Shown: positions 35,424 to 48,362 of the stretch, piece after piece
How the letters are laid out: the number at the start of each line of letters is the position of its first letter
Position numbering within the stretch: position 1 is the first letter of the stretch
NCBI RefSeq assembly: GCF_032854445.1
Contig: NC_088301.1
Location: forward strand, 44,761,116-44,825,115
Reading direction: 5' to 3'
Length of the DNA: 64,000 nucleotides
Source: Liolophura sinensis
Lineage: Eukaryota; Mollusca; Polyplacophora; Chitonida; Chitonidae
Notes under the pieces: model-generated
Database searches by the model: none
What the model was told of the DNA's origin: nothing
What the model saw: the letters and a program-made list of their open reading frames with translations, nothing else
Program-made: the position numbers and the translations under genes

Positions 35424-38400
35424 CTAAACAAATTACACACACAAGCACACACTACGGTCGTCTTCACCGATGTGCTTAAGTTTCACTGAATATGAAAAAA
35501 CTTTGTTGCCCGTGTCTTAAGTACGATACGTGGCCCTACTCCAAATTTAGATATTGCTGGAAAAATGCACTAGGGTCAGCTCAAAGGAGAGGTGTAACAT
35601 CTTTATGTCGGCCAGTCAGGCGTGACCGTCTGTGCAGAAATTTGCAAATGATGATGACGTCGAATGATTATACACTCAAAGTAACTCTAACCACTATGTA
35701 CCTATACAGCTGCAGTTCTGTCAGCAAACCCTGCATTTGCTCTAAACTGAGAATAACGAAAAGGGTTACTAGCCGCTTACTTGCAACTTTACTTTACTTT
35801 ACTGACAGAATTGCCCTTATATTGTATGTATGAATAACTATCCACATTCGTGAGACACCCACGGTTCTTCACTAAGACATTTTGTTGTAACAAGTAGAAG
35901 AAAAAAACCGACATTCTAAAGGTATGATGTGAGCGTGTGCATACAGTGTTATTATGTATCTAGAAAGACCTGAAATTCTTTTGATAGATAGGACACTTTA
36001 CCATTTAATTCACTTCAATATACGCCATATTTGTCACAAGCTAAGAATAGTTGATGGGATCCGGCGACCCCCGCCCTGCCCCCGGACGTCCCCCCCCCCC
36101 AATGTATAAGAGATACTATTTCACGATATGCGACCGGATATTGGCGAGAGAGAGGAAATTTGCTAAGCAGTATAGGCTACACCCAGCCTCAAAAATACAT
36201 TGTTTTTATTTACATATCGACATATCTTCATTACGTAGATTTAACCTTTTCACTGCATATGAAATGTAGACTTCTTACAGTACGACTGTGTATACATAAA
36301 TAAGATTATTCTTGCGACCATGTTAAAGAAACTGTTGCCAGAGCTAGCTGTTTTCAAGTCCATGCTATTTTGAAGAGGAACATTTTCTAGGGCTGCGTTA
36401 CACCGTCAAAATTTGCCTGGTTTTAATAACATGCAAAGGTTACAAAAACAAAACTACATGAAACCATACCCAGAATTCTTTCACAATTTAATCCATGAGC
36501 GTATGTACACTCCTTTCTTTTTCCTCACAATGCATGCATTTATTTTGCTGGTGGTCATGAATTTAGTCACAGTGAAAGATTACCTGGTATTCCAAAGGTG
36601 ACCACTGAAAATTAAATAAGCATAAGCTGGGCTATAGGTAGAGCAAAGGTAAACAGTGGTCAAAGCCCCAACCACATGCATATTTTACAGCAAGTCGGGT
36701 CGAACGGTTCGATGATTCGAGATCGATATCTCAGGCACACGGCACTGGAGATAACACGCACGCTGCCATAAATCTTTAGAAACTGTTTAATGTGGAATTG
36801 TCGTCCGAATGATATACCATGTATGCAGGTGGTGGTAAAACATAACGATGGGCGACAGGAAGACAGTACATAAACACAAACCTTTCATCAGGATGTAGAC
36901 TGTCTGAGGAATACTATAGGTCTGTCACAGGTTAAAATAGCTTCATTTTCATTGGAGCCGTATATTCAATCACCAGTATAAGTTAAAGTTGCCACTTGAA
37001 ACACGCGATTTAAAGATGCGATTTGTTGCATCAGCTAGAAAACTGGACAAGCACTATTTCCAAAGCCACGGTGCGACGGGTCAGATTCTAAACATTCCAA
37101 GAAAAAGCGAATTTGAGGAGATGAAGCGACAAATTGCAGTGTATGAATGCAAAAATGGCGCGGTACATGTATTAAAGTATTAATTCTGTCCGCGCTCAAC
37201 CCTCTAATTTCATTATCAGGACAACTCCAGAACACGATGATATATTGTGATAAGTCAACCATAATACAGAAAGCTGTAACCATGTCTGTGGCTCGAACTA
37301 TATAATATCACCATGACACGCACAATCTTGTGAGGTACTTATTGGGTTAGCATACGCTACTTCTTCAAAGTCTTTAACCGCCTTTGTAACCAGTATTTTG
37401 AAGCATTCTGGTAAAATTATGAGGTGTAGAGAAATAATTTGCCCAGTTTTATGAGGCTTGCATCTTAAGTAACACAAAGAAACCAATTTTCATAATAATT
37501 GTACGCATAAATTCCCCAGTGAAAAATAGTGTTTCAGAGGCCAAAAAGGTTGAAGATTTACAGTATATTTACGTGTTTACACCGTCCTAGTGGGAGGCCT
37601 CTTGAAATCTTTTGGATTATAATTATTCGTTTAACATTTTTAGAGACTAATATCTCCCAAACGGCTAAATGCAGAGAAACCAAACTTGGCAGTAACAACT
37701 CCGACATTGCTAACATTCTCTACCGTTTGCGATTTTGAGATTTTTGATTGACCAAGTAGTTTGACGGACATTCTGAATTTTATAGAAATCCTTCGTATAT
37801 AGAAATCTTCTGAATCTCAAAAACCATGGAGCTTCCTTTTCACATACTACGCGAGCAGGCCTACTTAAATCCTAAAATGTTTTGATTTCGGTCTGCTAGT
37901 TAGGTTTCTGTACCCATTTGATGGTCAAGTGACGCATTTTTCTTTTCTCGCTAATTTTATTAGACAATGAATGAAAGTTGGCCTGATCTGCTGTAACTTT
38001 ATGTACTGAATCTAAATCTGGCAATACTTCAATTTTTTACCGGAAGTAAGAAAAAAAAACAATGAAAGTTTTTGTTTGTTTGAAAACCTACAAAGGGAGT
38101 TCAACAGTGCAAGTCTTAATGCGCTGTTTTCGGTTGGCTTTCAGCAGTAATGGTTGTTTACTTCTACAATCTAAGCGGGACCAATGTAATCATGTTTACT
38201 TGGAATGTAGTTTCACTATGAAAAAGTTCGAGTTTTAGATTGTTCCGTCCTTTTTCCTAAATGTTATGGCAGTTTATTTTATGTTTTGGTATTGGACAGT
38301 TTTCCTGACTTAGTTTGAAGTTCTGCATTGAAACTTAATACAATAATGACAATCTATTCAGATCCAGATCGAGATAAGGGCAGCTTCGTCCATTTTTTTT

Positions 38401-38995
38401 TTTACAAAATTATGTGAATTTTTGTTTTATTGTGGACTTTGAACATACGTTTCATTCTGACGCCTTAAGAAGGTAGAAGAAATTATTGTGAAAACAATAA
38501 TTCTAGAATGTTTTTAACAACATTATTCCATAAAATGCACCCAGCCAGCACTCTCTTTATGCTTAGACTGCGAAGAAAGAATGAGTATAGAGACAGGCAT
38601 TTTGGAGATAGAAGGTACCTACTCTATCCACTCTATAATACACAACCTCACATTAGACTCTACATTAGACCAGTGTGATAAATGAAACTATATGGATACC
38701 CCTTCAATGACTTCAAAGTCTTTAGAAAACTTTAACAATGCACATAAAGCACTTGGTCGACCCGACGTGTAAAACGTTTTACTGCATGTTTATCTGACCC
38801 GGCAGCACAGCAAACCTATTTCAATGTATAGATCCGGAATAACCCTTTTTGAGTTGACCCACACTTTTCTGTTTCAATCAAATAACTACTTTTTCAGTTA
38901 TTATTTTAACTGTTACGCCATTATTTCATTGTTTTGAATACTAAAGTTTTTAGGGAACAACTGGTTTAGTATATGCCTTGGGTATGTATATGCAG

Positions 38996-39211
38996 ACTAC
39001 TACATGCAAACCTACGAAGCGTTCACCTGCTAACGCGAAGTATATATCAACGTATAAATCTCTTAATTATAAGAGAGTTCTACAATCAGAGCATGACAAA
39101 TCACGAGAAAGTGACGAATCCCCACCCGTATCACTACATCAATACGTGGTCAATATTCAAGACCTGAGGGACTTTGCTCTTGACATCCGTAAAGAGGAAA
39201 ACGCTGACTGA
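38996..39211 (+). CDS. Weak candidate terminal exon on plus strand
   Basis: After an acceptor-like tatatgcag the frame encodes TTTCKPTKRSPANAKYISTY and ends YVVNIQDLRDFALDIRKEEN-AD before a stop, with AATAAA at 39339-39344. The composition is protein-like and charged. No matching upstream exon was found and no family was recognised. It would be nested, on the opposite strand, in the minus-strand locus. Confidence 0.2.
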   Translation, partial: TTTCKPTKRSPANAKYISTYKSLNYKRVLQSEHDKSRESDESPPVSLHQYVVNIQDLRDFALDIRKEENAD

Positions 39212-39559
39212 AATATTTTCGGACTGTGTGTTCTAAAAATACGATGTACTAGCCTTGAGTGTACTAATTTTGTACTGATTACTAATTTCAAAATAAGTAT
39301 ACGACCAGAGTATATTCACGTGATAAGGCATACGCTGAAATAAATTCAGTTCATGTTTATCGCATATGTTATCTGATGTTTCCATTATTATAAGATGTGT
39401 TTTTCTGAATCGATATCACCACTTTCCGTTAACCGTTACCTTTTCATACATCACACGATCTTATTGAGACTTACTCACGTGCGACGTACAGACTTTATTC
39501 CACATTGGTGGAAAACAGAAGGTTATACATGAACGTATAGGACTAGACAAAAAATTCAT

Positions 39560-39650
39560 GGAACGATCGCTTATTGTCACCATCTAGGATCCAGAAATTC
39601 CCTGCCCAAAAGTGGGGCTGAACCTGTATGTCGTATTCCGGCGGTTGGGG
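39560..39650 (-). mobile_element. Fragment of tRNA-related SINE (family 2)
   Basis: On the minus strand caggttcagccccac, tttgggcagggaatttctgg and gatggtgacaataagcg match the copy at 20225-20395. Confidence 0.45.
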
Positions 39651-42600
39651 CCATGTTAGAGAGATAACATGAAGTGTTTAGATGGATGTACATGTGTAAC
39701 CTTGCACATTCAAGTGCACCACACTGTATGCTTACAGCTCCTGTCACGGTACACAACTATTCTTTCTATATGTTCCAAATGCTGTGCGACTTCGACCAAA
39801 AACAAAGAACAAAAAATAATTAAATAAAAGGCTTTAAAAAGCACTCAAGTGGAAATAAAATATCTCGAGGATGTTAGTAGTTGTATCTTTAACAAAGAAA
39901 TCCTGTTGTTATGTCCCCTCCCTTCCATTAGCGCATGGGGTAGTGAGAATGGCGCAGTCTGAAGGGACTTTACAGGACATCGCCCCACCAAGAACCTGTT
40001 CTTTTCGCTTGTCAACTGATCACGCCTACAAAAGCATGACCTGCTATAGACGGATATTTACCCAATCGCACAAGGAGATATTTATAAAACACCTCTATTA
40101 TTCTGTTAACACTTCAACTCTAAATGTTTCGCATGGACGCTATCCTTTCATATGTATAATGATATCCACAGGCCGTTTACAGACCATTAAAACCATTTCA
40201 AATCACAGATCAAGGAGGCGATTTCCCACAAAGACCGTATATGGCTTGGTGTGCTATTGGTGGCAAAACATATTTATGCTTCAGCTAACCTGTAGTGTTA
40301 TACTAACCCATTTCTAATTCCTACTTTCTAGGGGTTAGTATATATGCCTCCATTCGATGCCAGCTGGGTGGCTTCTATATTCCGTTATGGCATTATTCTA
40401 CTTAGCGTAACTCAATGTCACTTGTCGTAACATGGCCCTGTTACATTACAGACTCTTAACTAAAGACGTCTATACTGTACACGCTAAAAAAATTGTGAGA
40501 GAACGTAAGAATACGTGGCGTGTAGCCAAGGATTTCAAACTTGACACTGTGGTGTCCATTATGTCAGTTTGTTCCAGCCCGAAAGAGTGGCCCATTCCAT
40601 GTGCTGTTCTCTTATACAGCTTGTAATGAAAAGTAAACAACGAGAATAAGAGAGATGTGGACCACTGCAAGCCGTTGGCAGATAGACCACTGCGGCTTCC
40701 TTGCGTTAACAATGGCGAGAGGGCCGTGGGCTAATCTCCGATTTACAGGTAGCCAAATAGCACTCTTGCTTTCACAGAACGCTGTGTCTCGTTAGCAGCA
40801 TGAGCTTCGTATCAAGTGGATATAATCCACACGGTTCAAACCTATGTAAGCCAATTATCCTGAAATCATTTAAAATCTTTTTAGGATGGTATTAGAAATG
40901 GTTTTTTTTGCCAACAGACGTGGATAAGCTTCATCGATTTAAACCTTTGGGCATTACTCAAATTCTTGATTCTGCATGTGGAACTAAGATCACTGCTTTA
41001 TATGTTTCGTCGGTCAAAAGCTTGGAAGGAACACATGATCTATCGCAATTCTTAGGGACTTGCCAACAGTTCGATAATGTCCGTGAATATTACGCCAAAC
41101 TCCCTGGTGAAACTATGATATTAAAATCGAAATTCCATTAATACTCTGTAAGCGTTTAATAGTATAGTATGACAACCTATATGAAATCAAGAACACCAAA
41201 GAAGCTTTTAGTCAGTTTAATGTTAATCACCGAGTACATCGGCACAAATGGAAGCGCTTGTGAACAACAGTGTACTTCATACTGTGAAAAACAAACCCAA
41301 TGGTCCGGATCATTGAATATGTGACTTAGGATTTTCTCGTACTTGAAACGGTAAAATACGCATTGTGCAATAAAACTGAACACGATTACGTCACATCAAG
41401 TCGTCTTAGGGCATTCTTGCGAAAATAAGGAGCCGGAGATCAACTAGAAAGACGATCCTAGTCGCTCAGTCTGTGAAAACTGAACTAAAGAGAAGTGAAA
41501 TTCCCACACAGGTCCATTGCTATATGTTGAGAGGAAATGGGCAGTAATTTGTCCATGTGTCAAGAATTATTAGGAAATAAAAATGTTATCCCTTAATACT
41601 AGTATGAGGTAATGTACATATACTATCGGGCTTCGCAATAACCGATAAAATCATATTCCACTTTCAATAGAGTTTTACTTTTATACTTCTGCTACCGCTA
41701 TACTTTTACCACGGTAACATTACCAGTCCACGAGAAACGACATAGGTTGACACATGAGCTACATGAAAGTAGGGCAACTTTTTGCACAGTTCAGGGATCG
41801 CTATCTGCGAATGATCTTATACAATTTTTGATAATAGGGAAGTGATGAGCAGTCAAGCAAAACAAATACCAGTCATGCATTAGGCAGCTTGATTTTTAAT
41901 GTCCATATGGGAATGAATGCAATGCCTTCAAATCCCTCACGCATATGCATGGGAATATTGAAACTTTAATATTTAATAATATGGTCTAATGTGAAATAAT
42001 TTATTATTATCTTTCAGGAAAAAACTCTTTAAGTTAGTTTCTTACACGCACAAAGTTCCCACGCTTCATTAGCCAGTGTATGAGTCTATATATACAACAA
42101 ATGCCACTATCCACCCAGCTGGCTGCTGGTGTTACGAATCAAGGTAATTATTACCCTTTCGTTGTTACAAAAACCTGCACAGTTATAACATAAGTAAGAA
42201 CGAGGTGTGAAGATGAACGCAAAAATAAAAGCCACACTCTATATACTGAACTAGCAAGAGAACAAGGAGACGATATATACAAAAGTTTGTTTTAGTGAAT
42301 GTTTCGTATACTTGTGAATGCACCAAGAAGAGGTGTATAACATAATTCGAACACATATAGCTATATAAATCTTATCACAGAATTGTACTGGGTGACTTAA
42401 CAAACACATGTTCCATAATGAAAACCAGCTGCATGGTCACATAAATACATACCTATTGGAACTGTATCACTTCTGGAAACTCCATATCACCAAAACACGG
42501 AATGTAATGAATATGTGCCATACGGGTAAATCAGTTTCTCTTGCCACAAATATTGTTACTGAAACTTCAGTCACCTGTCTTTCACATTTAACAGAATCCA

Positions 42601-45017
42601 AGTATAGAATCTTGCAGCGCTCATCGCACGCCACATGTCGTGTTATTTATATATTTAACCTGACCTTTCCCATACACTATTGGTGTTTGTCGTATAATCG
42701 TGTTCAGTATGGAGATACACATGAACCTTGCTGGATGTCACATACACAGCGAAGACAAGAGCTGGTAAAGCCCTAAAGCCCCCGGGCGTAAAGTCTCCCT
42801 TATGGCCACTAAATCCATGGCGACAGTACCGATTGACGGTAGGCTAGCACGGTAAGAGCCACACAGGCTTCGAGGCACGACTTCAGCCTACCACTGATCG
42901 ATCAAGTACTGGTAGTTTACCTGGATTTCCAGTTTCCACCCGATCGATTCCAAACCACTGGTGCCATAGCCTGTAGGCTTGAAATAGGTCCGGTGTATAG
43001 AATAAAAGACACAAAAACCCCAGGCCAGGCCTCAGAGAATAAGGTGTAACGCCAGTAACTGCCAGTGAACCGGGCGAGACGAAGGACAGGCTGTTAAAGC
43101 GTGCCTACCAACACCGAGCCATGGTTTAACGCAAATGTCATGTTGCGTGTAAAATTATTTAGTCGTATTTTTTTCTTTCAACCTCAGCACAAACTTCAGT
43201 CCACGAATAAACTTCACGGACTTTTTTTTGCTCAGAAGGAATTCGAGTCTCTCATGTTATGTGTAAAAATGCGAGTTCGCGTTAAGGCTCACTCGACTGC
43301 ATACAGAGGATCTATTTGATTAACATAGCCCAATGCGTCACAAAATGTTCCGCCTCACACTTTGCATGAGCTTGCATTAAACTCACTTCCCTCCATTTAC
43401 ATGAAATTATAAACTTCGTGTACTCTTTTTCACGGATAAGTCATTAGCGTTATAAACAGGAAGGCAGCAACTTCGGATTCAACTAAAATTTTAATGTTCA
43501 ACACTTCTGTTCGGATTGGCATTGCATATTCATTGGGAGCGTGTATTCACGGCGTTATCATTATTACAAAGTCAAATATACACTGCTGTAAAGCTCCAGC
43601 GAAATTGCCACACCTCTCTTTCAAACACTGAGTTGTCAGAAAACCTCGAAAGAAATGAACTGCTGGGAATCGGTACCCTATTCTGGCTTTTTTATTTCTT
43701 TTCTTTTTTTTTTTTACCGTTCAGTTGAATTTTTCTAGGTCACATTTTCTGCATAATGGCATACAGTAAACCTGCAAATAACCTTTTCGCATGCAATGGC
43801 TACTATGATTACAGATCTAATCTGGTCATTCTGTGTGTGTATCAGAGTCATATGTGTACATTGATATCACCAAAATACCAGCAAAGTGAGTTACAGTCAA
43901 TATATAGATGCACAGATAACAGGCTACAAACAGTATTTTGTCACAAACACAATTCAAATAAGGTATGTTTAGCTCATACCGCTTTCCCTATGCAAGAAAT
44001 TTAAATACATAAATTTTGCCACCATATTCATATCCACAGAAAACAGATAGGCGCCTATTCAAATTGTAACCTTGTAGAATTTTCCAGCCATAAACCTATA
44101 GAGCATTCCTAACTCATAATACAATTAATAATATACAAAAGGAATTGCAGATAAAGAAATGTAGATGAGCACGTACATGTTTATAAAGCTATCCACCTCA
44201 TTTCTTGGATATTGATGGCTGTAAATTTATTTGTATTTACTTTGTACCACATCACGGACGGCCATCAAAGGATTGGTCTGCGTCATCTTTTTGGGCTAAA
44301 AATAGAATAGTCCCAATTGCCGAAAATAACTTGAATGATTCTCTACTCTTTATATATATGTTAACAATATGGAAACTCAAGGATCAAGGCCACTCACCTG
44401 CTGAAAATTGAGGCCAATTAAACGGTGCATTTTACCATTCTCTCTACAGGTGAATTATCTTCATGTCTTTATATATACATATATAGAAGTTTTGGTCTAT
44501 TCATTCAAGGCAAATTTGACCAGAGGTAGTGGGAATTATGAGGTTTGTTCAGTAGTCAATAATAGTAACACAATGTTTGAGCAAATGACACAATGAGACT
44601 ACAACCTATGCCCAATGAAGTAAATCTGGCATGTAGACTACTTAATTGTCATCAATTATGCTGTTATCGGGGGACATTGAGAAATTTCCACAATATATAT
44701 AGTTACAAAGGTGTCTGGTGCAGTTGTAACTACCCGATTAACTATGTTGAAATACTTGACACAATAGATGACACGGATTCAGAAAGTGATAAACATGAGC
44801 GAATATCTGAACGCTTATATACGTCCAGGAGTAATATTTGACAATTTATGGTAAAATAAATAACAAGAATCATGTTTATAATCATTATAGGGGCGTTACA
44901 TACGAGCCGGTTAACGGATCAGCAGTATATGCTAGGGTGATACTAATCTTTTGGACTTACATATAAAACACGTTTTTGCACCCAGAGAGAAATAATATCA
45001 CATTTTTATTATCACAG

Positions 45018-45076
45018 CTAAGTCCGAGAAACCCAAATCCACAGCAATAAGAATCTACAAAAAGCTTTATCACCGG
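45018..45076 (+). CDS. Weak candidate internal exon on plus strand
   Basis: A pyrimidine-rich acceptor (ttattatcacag) and consensus donor CGG|GTAAGT frame 59 nt encoding KSEKPKSTAIRIYKKLYHR. No partner exon identified. Confidence 0.2.
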
Positions 45077-45769
45077 GTAAGTTACATTATCTTAACACGG
45101 GAGGGGAACTGTTTGTTATTTTAAGAAGAATAGTAGTTCAGTACAGGTTGTTCCTGTGACCTTTCCTGTATGTCTGAAGTCGCAAGGCGTGGCAAAATTC
45201 CCACTGACTTTTTCACTGAAATCTATGTGACAAGCGTCCCAAGCTTTGTCTCCTATCGAAGGAAAATGCTGTACAGACAAGAAGGTATGAATAAGTTCCC
45301 TCAAACTATACTAGGTGTAGGCCTATTACCTGGTTCAGTTATGCGATAAGATAACACGAGAAAATTACGGTCTGTTCTTTCGCGTGATCCGTGAATGTCT
45401 GTGATAACATTCTTTGCTGTATAATTGAGAATGGAACAAAATATTCTCTAGTATGTCTCCTATACACTGACTTTCCAAAGTATACTTTTCGAAGGTGTCA
45501 TGCGATTCCCAGTGCAGTTCCACTTTACACAGAAACTTGTCTCCACATAAACATATCCGAAGATAACCATAGACAAGATAAAACATGGAATTACTGGCTA
45601 CATTGGCAAGGGAAAGGGGAGATTACGGCCAACACAGAGAACAATGAAAAAGAAGAAATTTATGAAAGTGCGTTTTGTAGTAGCTTTTCCAAGTACTTGT
45701 TATAATTAAAGACGTACAACATAGAGAGTGGTCACACGTAATTGATGAAAGACGGCCTCTTGACAGCTT

Positions 45770-45965
45770 ACATCATTTTGGGTTTTATTCTGATTGTTCA
45801 TGTAAATGCACTTGGTAACTTACACTCCCCCTAGCTCCGTAGCTTAAGCAGAATTAAGTAAAAAAAATCAGATGTTAATTGCAATTTATTAGACTTCACT
45901 GGTCTAGAATTATTAAAAATGCTGTATTGTCATCACATTTAACACACAATAACATTTTAACAGCA
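45770..45965 (+). repeat. Unassigned dispersed repeat, copy 1
   Basis: It has ggttttattctgattgttca, then gctccgtagcttaagcagaa, then gatgttaattgcaatttatt, then agacttcactggtctagaat, aligning with the copies at 47571 and (inverted) 57.1 kb. Confidence 0.65.
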
Positions 45966-47570
45966 ATGAAACAATTGAAGAATACAAGGAAACCGATCAC
46001 GATTTCTACAACAAATACGTACCTATATAGCTCAGTAAGATATTTTATCGGTTTAAACGTTGTAAACAAAACGGTTATGTGAGGAGATATAAGTTGACAG
46101 ATACATTAAACACAGTCGGAGTCAAACGGGCCATTTCAGTCACGCAGATATATCTCTTCACGGTGAATTGAATGCATGTATCATTATGGTTTAACAACAG
46201 TAGGCCTACACTTCAACAATATTACAGCCATATCGTAGCGATACCATGTTTTAATCAGGAGACAGTAAACGGTTTATTTTCCGTGGAGAATTCACGATGC
46301 AGTATGTAGTGTTGAATCCACCATCAAAATATTCACCATCACAGTTTATAGGTCAAATAACAAGCGTCGGTTTCCATAGTTCGAGATTTGTCAAGTGTAA
46401 TCTGATTCGCAGTGAATCGTTGTTCAGGCAGGAGATGGTTCCGGATAAGCTCATTCAATAAGGATGGATAGGCTATCTCAGTGATCAATGGACACACATT
46501 GTTTCTATGGAGACCGGCGTCATAACCGGTTTGACAATTATCTATACTAATACCATGTTTCCCTCATAACCACCGGTTCATAGTCTGGAACGATTCAAAT
46601 AAATCAGGTAGCAAGCAATATATTCATGATGCACATCGCTGAAGAAAAGAAGGGGGAGTAACTCTGCGTCAAAAAAGGTGTGCAAGAAAATTTGATTAAT
46701 TGCCACCTGTTCGCGGAAGGGTGAACACAAGTCTACTTGGGAAGGCACACCGGCCATTACAAGGAGATACGAATTGTCAGTAACATTTCAGTCGTTGGAC
46801 AAGTATGATCCATCCCAGTGGTAATATAAACCAGGCCATTAATCATTCAGTATTTAAATATCAAAACTAGGATAGCCAAATGGAGGATGCAAGACACACA
46901 ATGTACATAAAATTTACGGCGTTGATGCTGAGGGTGTGTTCACTTAGACATTTATATCTTGCAATAAAATATAACATATTGAACTTTTACATGCAAATTA
47001 GACCAAAAAAAGAACAGCAAAAAGGGAGTCAAATATTCCAAGACTGGTACCCAAAGCAACCCGCTGTATGAATGGTGAGAAGATACAAACCACGAATACG
47101 AAGCCCAATGGTGAAATACGACGTCAAAATGTAATCTAGGAATAGGATTGTGTACAGGTCTGTCTTTTCAAGGATTTTCTTCTTTGGGACGTCACCCATA
47201 CTTGACATACAATACCCATCAATCAGTTGGAGATGGAAACAAATGCAATAAAAGTTGTCTCATCTACATAAGCAAGAGTCCTTCCATTCTGGTTACCATT
47301 GCCCATGTGTCAATAGGTTTTTGTCAGCAATATCTGTAACAACATTTTCCAAGTAAAGTTAGCCAAGGCCGCTCACTTTGATAGCTATATACTGACAAGA
47401 TGATAGCCGGAAGGTATGTTACCCCGATGGTAGTGACGATGATAAAAGTTCTTGATATATTGCGTACGAAATGTAGAAGATGTTCACGCCTAACGGGAGA
47501 AATACGGCCTCTTGTCAATCTACCTGATTTAGAGTTTTATTCTAACTTGCAAATGATCGCAATGAAAGTA

Positions 47571-47830
47571 AAACCAGAGCAGCGACGACAGTGTGATTGC
47601 TGGCAAATGGTCGCACGAAACCGGTTAATTACATCAGTTTACATCAGTAAGGATTTTATTCTAATGGTTCCTGTAAATTCATGAATAGTAGCTATTTACA
47701 GAGACCTCTAGCACCATAACTTAAGTAGAATTACATGCCAAAAAATGCAGTGATATTACTTGCAATTTATTAGACTCGATACGCTTTTGAGTATTTTACA
47801 TGTCACTTTACACGGTCCCAAGGTATCATA
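47571..47830 (+). repeat. Unassigned dispersed repeat, copy 2
   Basis: It starts aaccagagcagcgacgacag, then tgattgctggcaaatggtcg, then gcaccataacttaagtagaa, then gcagtgatattacttgcaat, then ttattagactcgatacg. It is the longest copy. Confidence 0.65.
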
Positions 47831-48065
47831 TCTTGAGCAAAATTAGGTAACAAGAATATGCGGTCATGTTAATTACAATATATTAGAAGTCACTGGTCTC
47901 GAAATGCTCTAAATGCTGTATAGGACTGATATACAAACACATTAATACAATGCAAAGGGGCCAGGCATCAGGAATGCTTACTTCATCACCAGAATCCCGT
48001 TTACAAAATAAAAAGACTACAGTATAGAGATCAATACCGGAGCAGCGACAACAGTGTTGAATGAG
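47831..48065 (+). repeat. Unassigned dispersed repeat, partial copies 3 and 4
   Basis: 47863-47925 repeats the 3' part (ggtcatgttaattacaatat, attagaagtcactggtctcg). 48024-48060 repeats the 5' part (ataccggagcagcgacaaca). They follow copy 2 directly, suggesting a broken tandem array. Confidence 0.5.
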
Positions 48066-48242
48066 ATGTTGCTTGTAAGGTTTTTACTATCCTAATAACA
48101 AGATAAGTTCTGTAATTTCTGTTTCTGCTTTTCTGATGTTCAGAATATGCATGAATGAACTCCTTAACTGCTAAATTATTTGTATAACGATCCAGTAGTA
48201 GATTTAAGCAAAGACATGTTAAGGGAAATGTGAGTGTAGCCT

Positions 48243-48362
48243 TTCTGTGCTTTTATACCGATCTGGGCTTTTATATTTCTGTGCTTTTATACCTATCTCA
48301 ACTTTTATACTTTTGTGTTTTTATACATATCTGTGCGTTTATATTTCTGGGCTTTAATACCT
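48243..48362. repeat. T-rich degenerate tandem repeat (~19-21 bp)
   Basis: Variants of tctgtgcttttatacctatc recur about six times. Confidence 0.65.

Noticed and set aside
39871-40317. 148-codon plus-strand frame
   Set aside because: No domain and no consistent splice sites; the composition shifts along its length. A second frame over its 3' part (from about 40165) looks equally protein-like, which shows how weak such impressions are in this DNA.
42408-42776. 122-codon plus-strand frame rich in His, Cys and Ser
   Set aside because: No motif, no splice partner and no polyadenylation signal close by; likely chance.
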